Notes: a model not told the origin generated them from the sequence alone. Positions 30,850 to 63,544 are shown, numbered from the stretch's first letter. The stretch: 64,000 nucleotides of DNA from Monodelphis domestica (GCF_027887165.1 NC_077232.1:4853895-4917894); one strand, 5' to 3'. Program-made: numbers and translations.

Positions 30850-31735
30850 GGAACGAGGACTGGATTTGGAATCAGAGACTTTGTGTTTGAATCCAAATAA
30901 CTCTTTTTTTAAAAAAAATATTTTATTTGATCATTTCCAAGCATTATTCATTAAAGACAAAGATCATTTTCTTTTCCTCCCCCCACCCCCCATAGCTGAC
31001 GCGTGATTCCACTGGGTATCACATGTGTTCTTGATTCGAACCCATTGTCATGTTGCTAGTATTTGCATTAGAGTGTTCGTTTAGAGTCTCTCCTCTGTCA
31101 TGTCCTCTCAACCGCTATAGTCAGGCAGTTGCCCTTCCTCAGTGTTTCCACTCCCACAGTTTATCTTCTGCTTGTGGATAGTGTTTTTTAGATCCCTGCA
31201 GATTGTTCAGGGACATTGCATTGACACTAATGGAGAAGTCCATTACGTTTGATTGTACCACAGTGTATCAGTCTCTGTATACAATGTTCTCCTGGTTCTG
31301 CTCCTCTCGCTCTGCATCACTTCCTGGAGGTTGTTCCAGTCTCCAGGGAACTCCTCCACTTTGTTATTCCTTTTTGCACAATAGTATTCCATCACCAACA
31401 TATACCACAATTTGCTCAGCCATTCCCCAATTGAAGGGCATCCCCTCATTTTCCAATTTTTTGCCACCACAAAGAGTGCAGCTATGAATATTCTTGTACA
31501 AGTCTTTTTCCTTATTATCTCTTTGGGGTACAGACCCAGCAGTGCTATGGCTGGATCAAAAGGCAGACAGTCTTTTATCACCCTTTGGGCATAGTGAATC
31601 CAAATAACTCTTAACACTTGTTCATCTCTGGACAAATTATTTAGCCTGTCCAGGACTCAGTTTCCTCATCTGCAAGATGAAGCCAATGGCCTGGGCAGTC
31701 TCTAAGGACCCTTTCAGTTCTAGGATTCCATACTT
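30850..31735 (+). repeat. MIR-like SINE split by an L1
   Basis: The left piece (30,850-30,905) has 'GAACGAGGACTGGATTTGGA'. The right piece (31,613-31,735) has 'CTCAGTTTCCTCATCTGC' and 'AAGGACCCTTTCAGTTCTAG'. The L1 at 30,906-31,595 separates them, with the duplicated target at both edges. Confidence 0.85.
30906..31595 (-). repeat. L1 LINE, 5'-truncated, with 17-bp target duplications
   Basis: Minus-strand L1 of 690 bp: poly-T and the complement of the 3' UTR at the left, then ORF2's C terminus. The minus frame at 31,243-31,635 reads motifs such as LPFDPAIALLG and MEYYCAKRNN, which resemble the end of L1 ORF2. It is flanked by perfect copies of GAATCCAAATAACTCTT at 30,889-30,905 and 31,596-31,612. 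The perfect duplication suggests a younger insertion than most here. Confidence 0.95.
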
Positions 31736-31766
31736 TTGGCTGGAGGAGACCCTACTCCAATGATAG

Positions 31767-32285
31767 TGTAATAAGCAAAAGATGAAATGACTGAGGAAAC
31801 AAAAGTTAGATCTTCTGAGCACATTGCTTTATTTAACAAATCGGGACTAAGTCCCTTCCTCAGGAAGACACTAAAAACAATTCACCAAATAAGACCAATG
31901 TAGTAAGAGGAAACAGTCCAATATGAGGCAATGGTGATTTCTAATTGGATGGAGGATTACGGACTTTCCACATTGGGAGGGGCCCTGGGTTCAGGAGACG
32001 TGGCATTCTACTCCTCCCCGAGTTTCTGTAAACAATCAAAGGAACATGGAACCAGTAAGGGATGGAGCGCTATGGGGCCAGTGGTTCAGATAAGACATCT
32101 GGGTTGCCTGAGATGTACAATTATAAGAAAACTCCCAGCGTCAGTCTTGGGTCCTGACTGCGTTTTGGCCCCTAACCGAGGTCCTTGGGTATCGGCAGGT
32201 AGAGGTGGTCCAGCTTCCCAGCCCCCAGAGCGGAGCTCAAACAATGCAGCAAGGTTTTCTCTCAATTGAATAAGGTTCCCTCACA
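31767..32285 (-). mobile_element. Probable solo LTR, about 519 bp
   Basis: On the minus strand it begins TGTGAGGGAACC and ends TTATTACA, with AATAAA about 70 bases before the end, as in an LTR. I cannot see a clear target duplication, and no internal region adjoins it. The family is not identified. It is a fossil; the bounds are tentative. Confidence 0.5.
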
Positions 32286-32692
32286 GGACAGAATTTGGCC
32301 TAGACCCATAGAAAGAGAACTAAGCTAGCTCCAGATCTAAGTCACAAGGTGGAGGCAGTGTGGATGGGAGCATGTGGAGATGCCCCTACGATTCTAGGGA
32401 GCCACTCATCCATGGTCTAGACCAGCGAAGGATGGGTTTCAGAAGTGTGTCCCTCTGTGGGATGGCTTGGAGAAGAGGAGACCAATCAGGAGGCCACTGT
32501 AGTCCTCTGACCGTAACGTGGACATAGTTAGCAAGGAAGGAACAGGGCAAAGAGAAGGATCCAAATACGAATTAGCAGGAGATGTAACCAGGCTGGGCTG
32601 GAGATGGGGGCACTGATTGGAAGATGGGGAAAGTTTGGGGGGGGACAAGATGAGAAGGACCCAGTGGAGTTTGTTTTTATTTTATTTTGCCT
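32286..32692. other. Intron 1 stretch, nothing recognised
   Basis: No gene or named repeat visible. Confidence 0.45.
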
Positions 32693-32866
32693 TTTGTTTC
32701 CATCTTAGAACCAATACTATATAATAGTTCCAAGGCAGAAGAGAGACAAAGGCTAGACAATGGGGGTTAAGTGACCTGCCTAGGGTCACCCAGCTAGACG
32801 AGATTGGAACCTTGGACCTAGGTCTCTCAGCCTGGCTCTCCATCCACTGAGCCACCCAGCCCCCTG
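32693..32866 (-). repeat. tRNA-derived SINE, antisense
   Basis: 'CCATCTTAGAACCAATACTA', 'GGGGTTAAGTGACCTGCCTA', and at the right the complement of the head 'CCACTGAGCCACCCAGCCCC'. It lacks about 15 bases in the core ('CAGCTAGACGAGATTGG'). Confidence 0.9.
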
Positions 32867-33554
32867 AGTGGAGTTTTTAACATTTGACTTTCAGATATTA
32901 GTGGAATGTCTCAGTGGGCTCTGGGGTTTCAGGAAGAAGTCAGGAATTCTGGGTGATCTCACCCTGATGCGGAGGCTCCTTCTCCCAAGGCAAGTGTGCC
33001 TTGGTAAAAGGCTTGGCTGGGTTCACACAGCAGGTGGCAGAGAGGGCACTTGACCCTAGGTCTTCCTGAGGCTGATGCCCTGTGCATTATTCCTCTGCTT
33101 CCGAAATGAATGGTCTATGCTCAGGAGGCGCTTAACGAATGTAAAATGTCATTCATGGCTTTGAGTGTGGGAAGGAAACAGAGAGCGGCCCAAGAGCACA
33201 TCCCCAGAAAGACCTTGGCACAGAAACCAAGGAAAGTCGTGCCCAGCACAGGTGAGAAAAGACCATTCTCAGGACATCGGCCTGAAGAAAGAGGAGGAAG
33301 AAGGGTGTGGGCAACTGTGGAGAAGTGACCGGATGTTTGACCTTGATCTTAGCTAAACCAGTTGGGGCCATTCACTAAGGGCTGGGCATCCTGTGTGCCA
33401 GATGTAAGTAGGCAGCTGCTGACTATCTCACCGGAATACTTACCTCCCCCCCCCCACCTGCCATGACCGACTTCTGGCTTCCAGTGCTGCTCAAACTGGA
33501 GGACTGGGTATACTAGTACCCATAAAATAAATAGCATTTAAAACACCATAATCA

Positions 33555-33962
33555 GGGGGCAACTAGGTTGCTCAGTGATTTGAGAACCAGGCTTCAAGAT
33601 GGGAGGTCCAGGGTTCAAATATGGACTCAAGACACTGTCTAATTGTGTGACCCTGGGCCCATAATTCCCATTGCCCAGACCCATGTTGGCAAACCTATGG
33701 CACACATGCTGGAGCAGGATGCTCTCTTCTCCCTGTCCTGAGGACATTTCTCACATGACCTGCCCCTTTGCCCAACAGTCCAGGGGAAGTACTCTCCCCC
33801 TCAAATCCATCTGGAATAAAGCTGGGATGCACATGCAGTGTGAGGGTTGCAGTTTGGGCACTCATTCTCTAAAAGGTTCACCATCACTGGCCTAGATCTT
33901 ATTCTTCTTCTGCCTTGGAACCAATACATGGTATTGATTCAGAGATGGGAGGAATGAGTTTA
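33555..33962 (+). repeat. tRNA-derived SINE split by a hAT-type element
   Basis: The left part (33,555-33,680) has 'GGGGGCAACTAGGTTGCTCA' to 'CATTGCCCAGAC'. The right part (33,898-33,962) has 'TCTGCCTTGGAACCAATACA' to the tail. Confidence 0.9.
33681..33889 (+). mobile_element. Nonautonomous hAT-type DNA transposon, 209 bp
   Basis: The ends are imperfect inverted repeats: the left reads 'TGTTGGCAAACCTATGGCAC' and the right, complemented, starts 'CAGTGATGGTGAACCTTTTA'. The flanks GCCCAGAC (33,673-33,680) and GCCTAGAT (33,890-33,897) match at 6 of 8 bases, and an 8-bp duplication is the hAT signature. It is too short to encode a transposase. A related copy in the other orientation lies at 63,545-63,741. 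Confidence 0.78.
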
Positions 33963-34076
33963 AAACAACAACAATAAACACCATATCCTGAATTTATCTT
34001 GTATGCCTTAAAAGATGTCATCATCTCATTTGATTCTTAAATTCCACATCTCTGGGAGGTTGGTGTTCCAGTCATT

Positions 34077-35030
34077 CTTTTAAAAATTTAATTTAGAATA
34101 TTTTTCCATGGTTATTACATGATTCATGATTTTTCCCACCCCTCTTCCCTCCCCCCCCTCCAAGATCTGACAAGCAGTTCCACTGTATGCATGTATCATT
34201 GTTCAAAATCTATTTCCATGTTATTCATATTTGCAGGAGAGCAACCCTTTAACACCAAAACCCCAGTCCTGCTAGCGTTTCTAGTACAATGTTAAATAAT
34301 AGAGGTGATAACGGGCATCCTTGCTTCACTCCTGATCTTATTGGGAAGGCTTCTAGTTTATCCCCATTGCAGATGATATTAGCTGATGGTTTTAGATATA
34401 GACTGTTTATTGTTTTTAGGAAAGACCCTTCTATTCCTATACTTTCTAGTGTTTTCAATAGGAATGGGTGTTGTATTTTGTCAAAGGCTTTTTCCGCATC
34501 TATTAAGATAATCATGTGACTTCTGTTGGTTTGCTTGTTGATATGGTCCATTATGTGGATGATTTTCCTAATATTGAACCATCCTTGCATTCCTGGTATG
34601 AATCCTACCTGGTCATAGTGAATAATCCTCGTGATCACTTGCTGGAGTCTTTTTGCTAGTATCCTTTTAAGATTTTTGCATCTATATGCACTAAGGAGAT
34701 TGGTCTATAGTTTTTCTTCTCTGTTTTTGACCTGCCTGGCTGTGGAATCAGTACCATATTTGTGTCATAAAAGGAATTTGGTAGAACTCCTTCTTTGCTT
34801 ATTCTGTCAAATAGTTTCTACAGTATTGGGATTAGTTGTTCTTTGAATGTCTGATAGAATTCATTTGTGAATCCATCAAGCCCTGGGGACTTTTTCTTAG
34901 GGAGTTCTTTGATGGCTTGTTCAGTTTCTTTTTCTGATATGGGGTTGTTTAACTGCTCTATTTCCTCCTTTGTTAATCCAGGCAGTTTATACTTTTGCAA
35001 GTATTCATCCATTTCACCTTGATTGTCATA
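34077..35030 (-). repeat. L1 LINE, truncated and internally deleted
   Basis: Minus-strand L1. From the left: 3' UTR complement (about 34,085-34,250), then a jump to the ORF2 reverse-transcriptase region. The minus frame at 34,249-34,638 shows [14 protein letters not shown] and [16 protein letters not shown]. The frame at 34,818-35,054 shows the upstream linker ([19 protein letters not shown]). The rest of RT, including the YADD box, and the C terminus are missing between 3' UTR and RT. Possible target duplications are GTTCCAGTCATT (34,065-34,076) and GTTCCAGGCACT (35,031-35,042). Confidence 0.88.
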
Positions 35031-35042
35031 GTTCCAGGCACT

Positions 35043-35760
35043 CGGAAGTGACACTCAGAGAGCCTTTCTGTACTCTCACAATTTGCTCATCTTTGTTAAG
35101 GGTGGTTGTCCCCAGATGACTGTAATCTTTCAGAGGGGAGGGAGAGTTTTTGGTTTGGTCTGGCAGGTGCCTTGCAGATGTGCATTTCTTAATGAAGGCT
35201 TACAGGCTAAAGTGCTAAGAAGGACCTAAGGGTTTTCTTGGCAGTGACCAGCAAGCTGGGTGGGTGGGAGCCTTAGCAGGTTTGGTGGTGGACTGGGGGG
35301 GGATAAGGTTGAGGGAGGGGGTTCCACTGAAAGCACTTTGAGTCTATGTAAAGCCATTGGTTTAATTTGAGGAAACAAGAATGGATGAGCAAGGTCTCCT
35401 CTTCTAGGAAGTCCCTCCGGTCCAGACTGTAGAACAGCCCACAGAAACAGTCCAAGAGTGGCAACGTTGTAGATAATCAGCTTTATGGACCCCATGAGGG
35501 GATGGGGCTAACGTGGCTCCTAAAAAGGCCATTCATCCCAGTGATTCACAGGCACCATAGAAAGGCTCCGAGAGCATGCAGCAATTGGTTAAATAGTAAC
35601 CAGTCCCATAATATTTTATTGAAGACGACAGGAATGTTGTGCAAGGTTCTTACCTTTGTGATTCCTGCCTTATTTTTATGGTGACAAATCAGAAGGCAGG
35701 GCATTTTCATTGGGCTCATTTAATTCAATAAACATTTATTAGAGGCAGGTGCTTGAGAGA
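35043..35760. other. Intron 1 stretch, nothing recognised
   Basis: Apart from a short 'AATAAACATTTATTAGAGGC' piece near 35,727 I see no named repeat or gene. Confidence 0.4.
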
Positions 35761-35761
35761 C

Positions 35762-35930
35762 TCCAGCTCAGTGGACAGAGGGTTAAACTTGGGGTCAGAA
35801 AAACCCAAGTTCAAATCCTTTCTAGCTGTGTGACCCTGGAAAAGTCACATACCTCTGCCTCAATTTCCTTGTCCGTGAGATGAAAGGGGTTGGACTAGAA
35901 GAGGTCGGAGGGTGCTGTCAGCTCTGAGTC
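35762..35930 (+). repeat. MIR-like SINE
   Basis: 'AGCTCAGTGGACAGAGGGTT', 'GTGTGACCCTGGAAAAGTCA', 'CTGCCTCAATTTCCTTGTCC'. Confidence 0.8.
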
Positions 35931-37510
35931 CTGTTTGGTTTTGAATCCTTAGCCTCTCACAACAGGCAGGAGCTTCCTTAGGGGCAGAAAGAAGGACAGC
36001 GGTGAGCTAGTCCTTGCTTTCCCGGAGTTTCCATTCCATCAGGGAGGAGACAGCGTATACATGTATAAATACATCGTGTAAGGATGGAAAGGACCTCCAA
36101 GGATTGGGGAGCCTCCAATGAAAGAATTCTCTACTGCTTAGTCTCCTCCCTCCCCCCGGGGCAATAAGCATTTGCTTCCTGTGGGGTTCAGGTTAGGCTA
36201 GAGGATGGGGTGGCTGTGGTGAGCTGAGGTCACTCTCCCAGTCATCCGTCCGTCCGTCCATCCGTCCATCCATCCACCGCTCAGGCTGTTGTGGGTGGCT
36301 CCTCTCTGTCAGGCAAGCACTGGAGGATACAGCACCTAGACAGAGGCCATCTCCACAGACACAAAACCTATACACGGCCATTGGGCGGGGTGGACGAGGG
36401 GAGAAGCCCAAGTTCAGGAAGGAATGAGAAAAGGCCACTCGGCTAAGGTGCCAAGGCTTGGGGATAAAGCCTGTGCAAAGTCTGGGAGGCCAGAGATGGG
36501 CTATTCTGTCAGAGGGACAGAGTGCGAGTTCAGCTGGATGGAAACTGAAGGGAAATAGCGGATAGTGGGGCAGTCTGGGAAGGGCAAGTTGGAGCCGAGG
36601 GAGCAAAGGGCTTGGAATGCCCAATGGAGGAGTTTGTATTTGACCCTCGAGGCACCAGGGAGCCAACAAGGGCTTTGCAGAGGCAGGGAGACCATGGAGG
36701 AGCTCAATCAAGTTGAGAGATGTTGAGGACCTGGACAGCAGTGATGGTGCCTTGAGGGGAGACACCTAGATAACTCTGGGTGCCAGTGATGAGGCGGGCA
36801 TAGACTCCGGGCTGGGCCATCGATGGGAAGGAGGCAGGGAAGTGGGGGCTGCACAGGTCTTTGCCCTGGGATGGACGGCCGCTCAGGTCTCTCTCTTGTT
36901 CTCTCGGAGCCTGAAAGCCTCATCTGCTAATGGACTAGCCATTTGCACTAATTAGCCTTCTTCAAAATGGGCTTGTTTTTCTCTTGGCTTTTAAGTGTCC
37001 TCAGTGGCCCATGGTGAGAACAAAGGCAGAATCTCTATCTGGACCGGAAGGCTTCCTTCCCCCTTTTCCTCCTCTATCAGCACCGGCTTTGTTTTCTCTT
37101 TTCCTTCTGATTCATCCCTTATCTTTGACTTCTGCCCCACCTGCCAAAGGTGTTGAGGGAGAGACGGAGGGAGGGCACTGACCTGGGCACTGCGGGCAGC
37201 CGCCAGGAAGGGTGTGTGGAGGGATGGCGTCCACTTCTAAAGGAGTTCACCTTGGCCAGCTGTGACCTGCAGCGGGGGCTTTGGGGAGTGCCTGGAGCAG
37301 CTCAGAAGCTTGGTTGGTGGTAGTGTTTGATCGTGTAGACTCTCCAGCAGAGCCAGACCCAGGTGATGCCTGGCAATAAATGCTCCATCTCTAGTATGGA
37401 CACATCTAGGTATTAGATGACGTGTGTCATTGGTGGCTCCAGGACTTCCTAGATTCAAGAATGGGTCACTCACTGTGTGACATGCCATGTTTCCTCTCTT
37501 AATCAGTGCT
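35931..37510. other. Intron 1 stretch with a small tetranucleotide repeat
   Basis: Holds a CCGT/CCAT repeat at about 36,242-36,277. Otherwise unrecognised. The 190-codon minus frame at 36,193-36,765 shows no motif and I treat it as chance. Confidence 0.4.
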
Positions 37511-37513
37511 TGA

Positions 37514-37709
37514 GGGGGGCCCTGGGTGGCTCAGTGGATTGAGAGCCAGGCCTAGAGACGGGAGGTCCTAGATTCAAATCTGGCCTCAGACACTTCCCAG
37601 CTGTGTGACCCTGGGCAAGTCACTTCACCCCCATTGCCTAGCCTTTACCACTCTTCTGCCAATACCCAGTATTGATTCCAAGATGGAAGGGGAGGGTTTA
37701 AAAAAAAAT
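37514..37709 (+). repeat. tRNA-derived SINE
   Basis: Plus-strand copy with the altered start 'GGGGGGCCCTGGGTGGCTCA' and an intact core. It lacks 'TTGGAGC' in 'TTCTGCCAATACCC'. It ends in an A run at 37,699-37,708. Confidence 0.92.
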
Positions 37710-38506
37710 GTTTGATGAATTTAATCGAAGGAGCCGGTGGATGCAGCTTTTCCTGGTTTGTGCTCCGAGAAGCTCCAGGTTGGGTGCGAGTCAGCTCCAA
37801 AGACAATGCAGGCTTCACAAGGGCAGGGGCCAGCTGGGTTTCTGTCTCTTGTTTCCTGGCCACAATGCCTTGGACGCAGAGCCGTGAGCTCAGATGTGGA
37901 CGTTCCTTCCAAAGATTAAAAATCTCAACCCTTCCCAGGAGACGACCCTCCCTTCCCCCACCCTCGCAGGTGCACACATGCACACGCACACACATGCACG
38001 CACACACACAGAGCTGCTGCCAGGATTTGCCCAACACTGGCTGGAGGCCATCCTCTGGCCTTTACTTATTAGTTCTTATTTAGAATGTTGGGACTTCGGG
38101 GGGGCGGAGAAGGGCTTAGTCCCCTCTTTGTGCCCGGACCAGAGGAGTCATCTCTGAGTCCTTGTTGAGCGCTCTGTGGAAGGCCCAGCTTCTTCTCCCA
38201 GCCACTCTTCAGCCTCTTCTTTGGGATGTGGCGCCACTTATTGGTGCCCTCCGAGCCCTTCTCCCCCAGACCCTCAGCGGCCCATCTCCGCCTAGAGGAA
38301 ACGCCCCAGTGCTTACATGGGAGAAGTCAAGGGAACGAGAATGCCTGTTGGCCAGGAGTAGGTTGCAGCATCCTCCAGTGGTACTTGTGTCTCGGACGGG
38401 TAGATACTGCCCAGTGGAGAAGGAATTGCTGAGCCCAGAACTGAGCACAAGAGAGAATGGCTCATTGCCTTTGAGAAACCGCTTTCCCCTACGGCAAAGG
38501 CACATT
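37710..38506. other. Intron 1 stretch with a CA-rich patch
   Basis: CA-rich sequence at 37,973-38,009. The rest is unrecognised. Confidence 0.4.
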
Positions 38507-38692
38507 TTATTTATTTTTTAATATTCCCACCTTCCATCTTGGAGTCAATACTGTGTATTGTTTCTAAGGCAGAAGAGCAGTAAGGGGTGGGCCATGGGGG
38601 TGAAGTGACTGACCCAGGGTCACCCAGCTGGGAAGTGTCTGAGGCCAGACTTGAACCCAGGACCTCCCATCTCTAGGCCTGGCTCATCCTTT
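38507..38692 (-). repeat. tRNA-derived SINE, antisense
   Basis: 'CTTCCATCTTGGAGTCAATA', 'GTGAAGTGACTGACCCAGGG', 'CCAGGACCTCCCATCTCTAG'. The head is lost at the right. Confidence 0.9.
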
Positions 38693-38949
38693 TAACACCA
38701 AGAGTCTTCTAGTGTTTTATGATGAGATGTCTGGGATGCTGCTGCCTTGCACATGGTAGGCACTTCATGAATATCTGACCTGAATCCATCCCAATGAGAC
38801 TGGATTTTGGCATGCAGGGACGGAGCAGCAGTGGGGCTCGTTGCATCATCTGCAGTTGTGACATGACCTGAGACTTGCCTTTAGGAGTCTGGCCAATTGG
38901 CCTGAGAAGGGAAGGGCCTCGGGGAGTCTATGTACAGCTCTGGATTCAG

Positions 38950-39140
38950 TTCCTCTAAAAAAGATGCAGAGTGACAATACACGTATAACCTAGATCACAC
39001 TGCTTACCGTCTCCGGGCAAAGGGGGTGGGGAGGGAATGGGGGAGGGAGGGAGGGAGACAGTCTGGATCTATAATCTTGGAACATGTATGTCGGAAATTG
39101 TTATTACATGGAACTGGAAAAATAAAATATCTTTGAAAAA
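38950..39140 (+). repeat. L1 3'-UTR fragment
   Basis: 'ACACGTATAACCTAGATCAC', 'TGCTTACCGTCTCCGGGCAA', a GGGA-rich segment, and 'GGAAAAATAAAATATC' at the end match the 3' terminus of marsupial L1 copies. Confidence 0.75.
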
Positions 39141-39284
39141 AGAAGAGGCAGGAGAGATCATTCTCTGTCAAGAGATACTTGAGGCAAAGAGGATATACTT
39201 GCAGACTGACTCTAGTCTTACTTAAAATGTTTTTAAAATCTTACTAAAGTCTTATTTTAAATGTTTATTTTAAAAAATTAGCAC

Positions 39285-39484
39285 TGGGGGCAGTTGGGTA
39301 GCTCAGTGGATTGAGAGTTGGGCCCAGAGATGGGAGGTCCTGGGTTCCAATTTGACCTCAGACACTTCCCAGCTGGGTGACCCTGGGCAAGTCACTTGAC
39401 CCCCATGGCCTAGCCCTGACCACTCTTCTGCCTTGGAGCCAATACACAGTACTGATTCCAAGATGGAAGGTGAGGGGTTAAAAA
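39285..39484 (+). repeat. tRNA-derived SINE with target duplications
   Basis: Complete copy whose tail ends in A. AAAAAATTAGCAC occurs at both edges (39,272-39,284 and 39,485-39,497). It lies only about 100 bp upstream of CPT1A exon 2. Confidence 0.93.
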
Positions 39485-39601
39485 AAAAAATTAGCACCCA
39501 GAGGGGAACATGTGGGGTTGGATTTTCCCAGAATACGTGCGAGGTTCCACTTTCCTGGAGTTATTTTTGCCCCTTTTCTTTCAGCAGGGTGCTGGATAAA
39601 G

Positions 39602-61033
<21,432 letters not shown>

Positions 61034-61221
61034 TAGCCCTGCTGGACGCTGTGATGGCTCAGGAAGGTTGGCCTGGCGGTATTTCATGAGAGCACGTAAA
61101 GCTCCCATGGGACAGTGGGTGAACGGGCACCAACCGCTTGGCTTCCAGGCCTTTCCCACTGCTGAGTCCTTTTGTACATATCAGTTCTTTTGTGCCTTTA
61201 AAAAAAAAACAATTCCCTTTG

Positions 61222-61392
61222 GAGGGGGCAGCTGGGCGATTCTGGATGGAGAGCCAGGCCCAGAGATGGGAGGTCCTGGGTTCCAATCTGACCTCAGACA
61301 CTTCCCAGCTGTGTGACCCTGGACAAGTCACTTGACCCCCATTGCCTAGCCCTTACTGCTCTTCTGCCTTGGAATCAATATAGAGCATTATT
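61222..61392 (+). repeat. tRNA-derived SINE, left part, split by an L1
   Basis: 'GGGGGCAGCTGGGCGATTCT' to 'TTGGAATCAATATAGAGCAT'. The tail seems to resume at about 61,957-61,996 ('TATCAATTCTAAAGCAGAAG'). Confidence 0.85.
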
Positions 61393-61956
61393 TTATTTTA
61401 TGTCTCTGCTGTTTTAATAACAAATTTCCACATAAGTTTTCCAAAGTGATTTGATTCATGTTGTCCCCCTTCTGGAGCCGGCAGGCAATTCAATCTGGGT
61501 TACACATGTATTATCACATGTCTATATTATTCCCTTTGGTGAGTGAATAATCTCATAAACCCAAACCCCAAATACACGAGTGATGAGTCACGTGCTTCCA
61601 TCTGCATTCTTCCCCCTGCCCTGGAGGGGGGAGCAGCCTTTGTCCTCTGGATCGTCCTGGCTCCTTGCATGGCTGTGAGTAACAGTCTGTCACCTCTGAT
61701 CACCCCTCAGTATTGCAGTGACTGTGCATGATGTTCTCCTGCTTCTGCTCGTTTCATTCCGCATCAGTCCATAAAGGTCTCTCCAGCTCTCTCCGAGATC
61801 ATCCTGTTCATCAGTCCTTAGAGCACACAGGAGGCCATCACCACACTGTCCAGCCATTCCCCAATGGGGGGCGTCCCTTTAGGTTACAATTCTTTGCCAC
61901 CCCAAAAAGCGCAGCTAGAAATATTTTTGTACAAACAGGGGCATCCCCATTTTTCA
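61393..61956 (-). repeat. L1 3' end inserted in a SINE tail
   Basis: Minus-strand L1: 3' UTR complement ('ATTTCCACATAAGTTTTCCA', 'ACAAATTTCC' context) and the ORF2 C-terminal region ('CAGCCATTCCCCAATGGGGG', 'TTCTTTGCCACCCCAAAAAG'). It is more diverged and GC-shifted than the other L1 copies. A further L1-like scrap on the same strand is at about 62,205-62,300. Confidence 0.8.
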
Positions 61957-62007
61957 TCGTATCAATTCTAAAGCAGAAGGTAAGAGTCTAAAAGAAGAAT
62001 CCCTTTG

Positions 62008-62140
62008 GGGAGCAGCTGGGTGGCTCAGTGGATTGAGAACCAGGTCTAGAGATGGGAGGTCCTGGGTTCAAATTTGGCCCCAGGCACTTTCCAGCTGGGT
62101 GGCCCTGGGCAAGTCACTTGACCCCCATGGCCCAGCTGTG
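62008..62140 (+). repeat. tRNA-derived SINE, 3'-truncated
   Basis: 'GGGGAGCAGCTGGGTGGCTC' to 'CACTTGACCCCCATGGCCCA'. The tail is missing. Confidence 0.88.
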
Positions 62141-62379
62141 CCTTAGTGTGCCTGTTTCTCAAATGCCTTCCAGCCCTGACTCTGTTCTCTTCTGCAGTCA
62201 TTTCGCACGAGGTAGAAGCTTAGAGTTCTTTTCATTTGCATTTCTCCGCCAGGAATCTGAAGCATTTCTTCATATGGTGACTGATAGCTCGGTTTTCTTT
62301 GTCCCTCCGCCCCTCCGTTCTTGGCCAGGCTGTCATCGCTGCACTGACCACTCTCCTCCATCCCCATCTTGACCCCTGG

Positions 62380-63536
62380 GTGAACCCGCTCGGCTCTACA
62401 CTGTCCTCTTCTTTTGAGTCCCATCACTAGTCTTGCCCCAGCCTTGAATCCTCCATCCTCCACTGCTTTCACTCGTAGTCATGTCCTGCTGAGCGAAGCT
62501 GGAGAAAGTCACACTAGGCTGGCTAATTGGTCCCAGGACGGATTTCTGCCTATGCAGTCTCCGTTGGGCTCTCCCGGCAGGTAGGCAACGCTCTTAGACC
62601 GCGTTTTATAATTCTCTCCCGCTCTCCACTCTTCCTCAAGCCTCCCCGGCTCCTCCAGCTGAGAAACTTGCCTTGGATTTGACTAAAAAAGGTTGAGGCC
62701 GTTTCCCTCGAGCTCTTTTCCTCCTTCTTCCTCCATCTCCTACCTTCCTGGCTCCCCTGACGAGACGCACCCTCTCCTTCCTTCCTGAGGCGAGCCTCTC
62801 TTCTCATGTGTGTGAGCCCGTTCAGTCCAGCTCATCTCTGGCGCACCATCTCCTCCAAGATGGTCCTAGTCTCCGTCTCAGCCTAAAACTGCACCCCGGC
62901 TCCCTTTGGTGAGCCCTCACTTGCTCTGTCCATCCCCACGTGCCACAGGTCTGTCTGTCTCTCCTTGTCTACAGCTGGGACCTCCTCTTCCTTCTTCTCA
63001 CTCTGACCTTACTCCACTAAAATGGTTCTCTTCAGAGTGACCCAGGATCCATCCCTTGATCACCAAATCTAAGGGCCTTTTCTTAGTCCACATCCCTGGG
63101 GAGCTCTTCTCTCTTAGGCCTTTGTGACCCTGCTCTCTCCTGGTTCTCCTCCTCCTGCCTGACCACTCCTCCTCAGTCTCCTTTGTTATTCCTTCATCCA
63201 AGTCATGCCCGCTAACTGCATGTCCTCGAAGGCTCTATCCTGGCCTGCTTCTCTCTTCCCTCAATAGTGCTTCACTTGATGGTCTCATCAGCTCCCATAG
63301 AGTCAGTTATCATCTCTGGAGATGGTTCTCACATCTGGATATCCAGACCTAACCTCTTTCCTGTCTCCAGTCTCAGATCTCATTGGGTATTCTAAATGGA
63401 ATGAATATTCCTAATATGTCCAAAACAGAATTCATTATCATTTCTGCCAAAGCCTTTCCTCTTCCCAATTTTCCTATTATTATTATTCCTATTATTGTAG
63501 AAGGTTTCACCCTCCTCCTGGGCACCTGGGCTCACA
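62380..63536 (+). repeat. L2-like LINE fragment (reverse-transcriptase region)
   Basis: Best preserved at 63,120-63,480: 'CTCCTCAGTCTCCTTTGTTA', 'TCACTTGATGGTCTCATCAG', 'CCATAGAGTCAGTTATCATC' and 'TATGTCCAAAACAGAATTCA' follow the order of the L2-like segment that normally encodes a YADD-type active site, here degenerate. The left part is pyrimidine-rich and uncertain. Confidence 0.6.
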
Positions 63537-63544
63537 AGCTAGGT

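Noticed and set aside
36193-36923. 190-codon minus-strand frame in intron 1
   Set aside because: No motif, it includes a CCGT/CCAT repeat, and overlapping frames of similar length run on the same strand in other phases.
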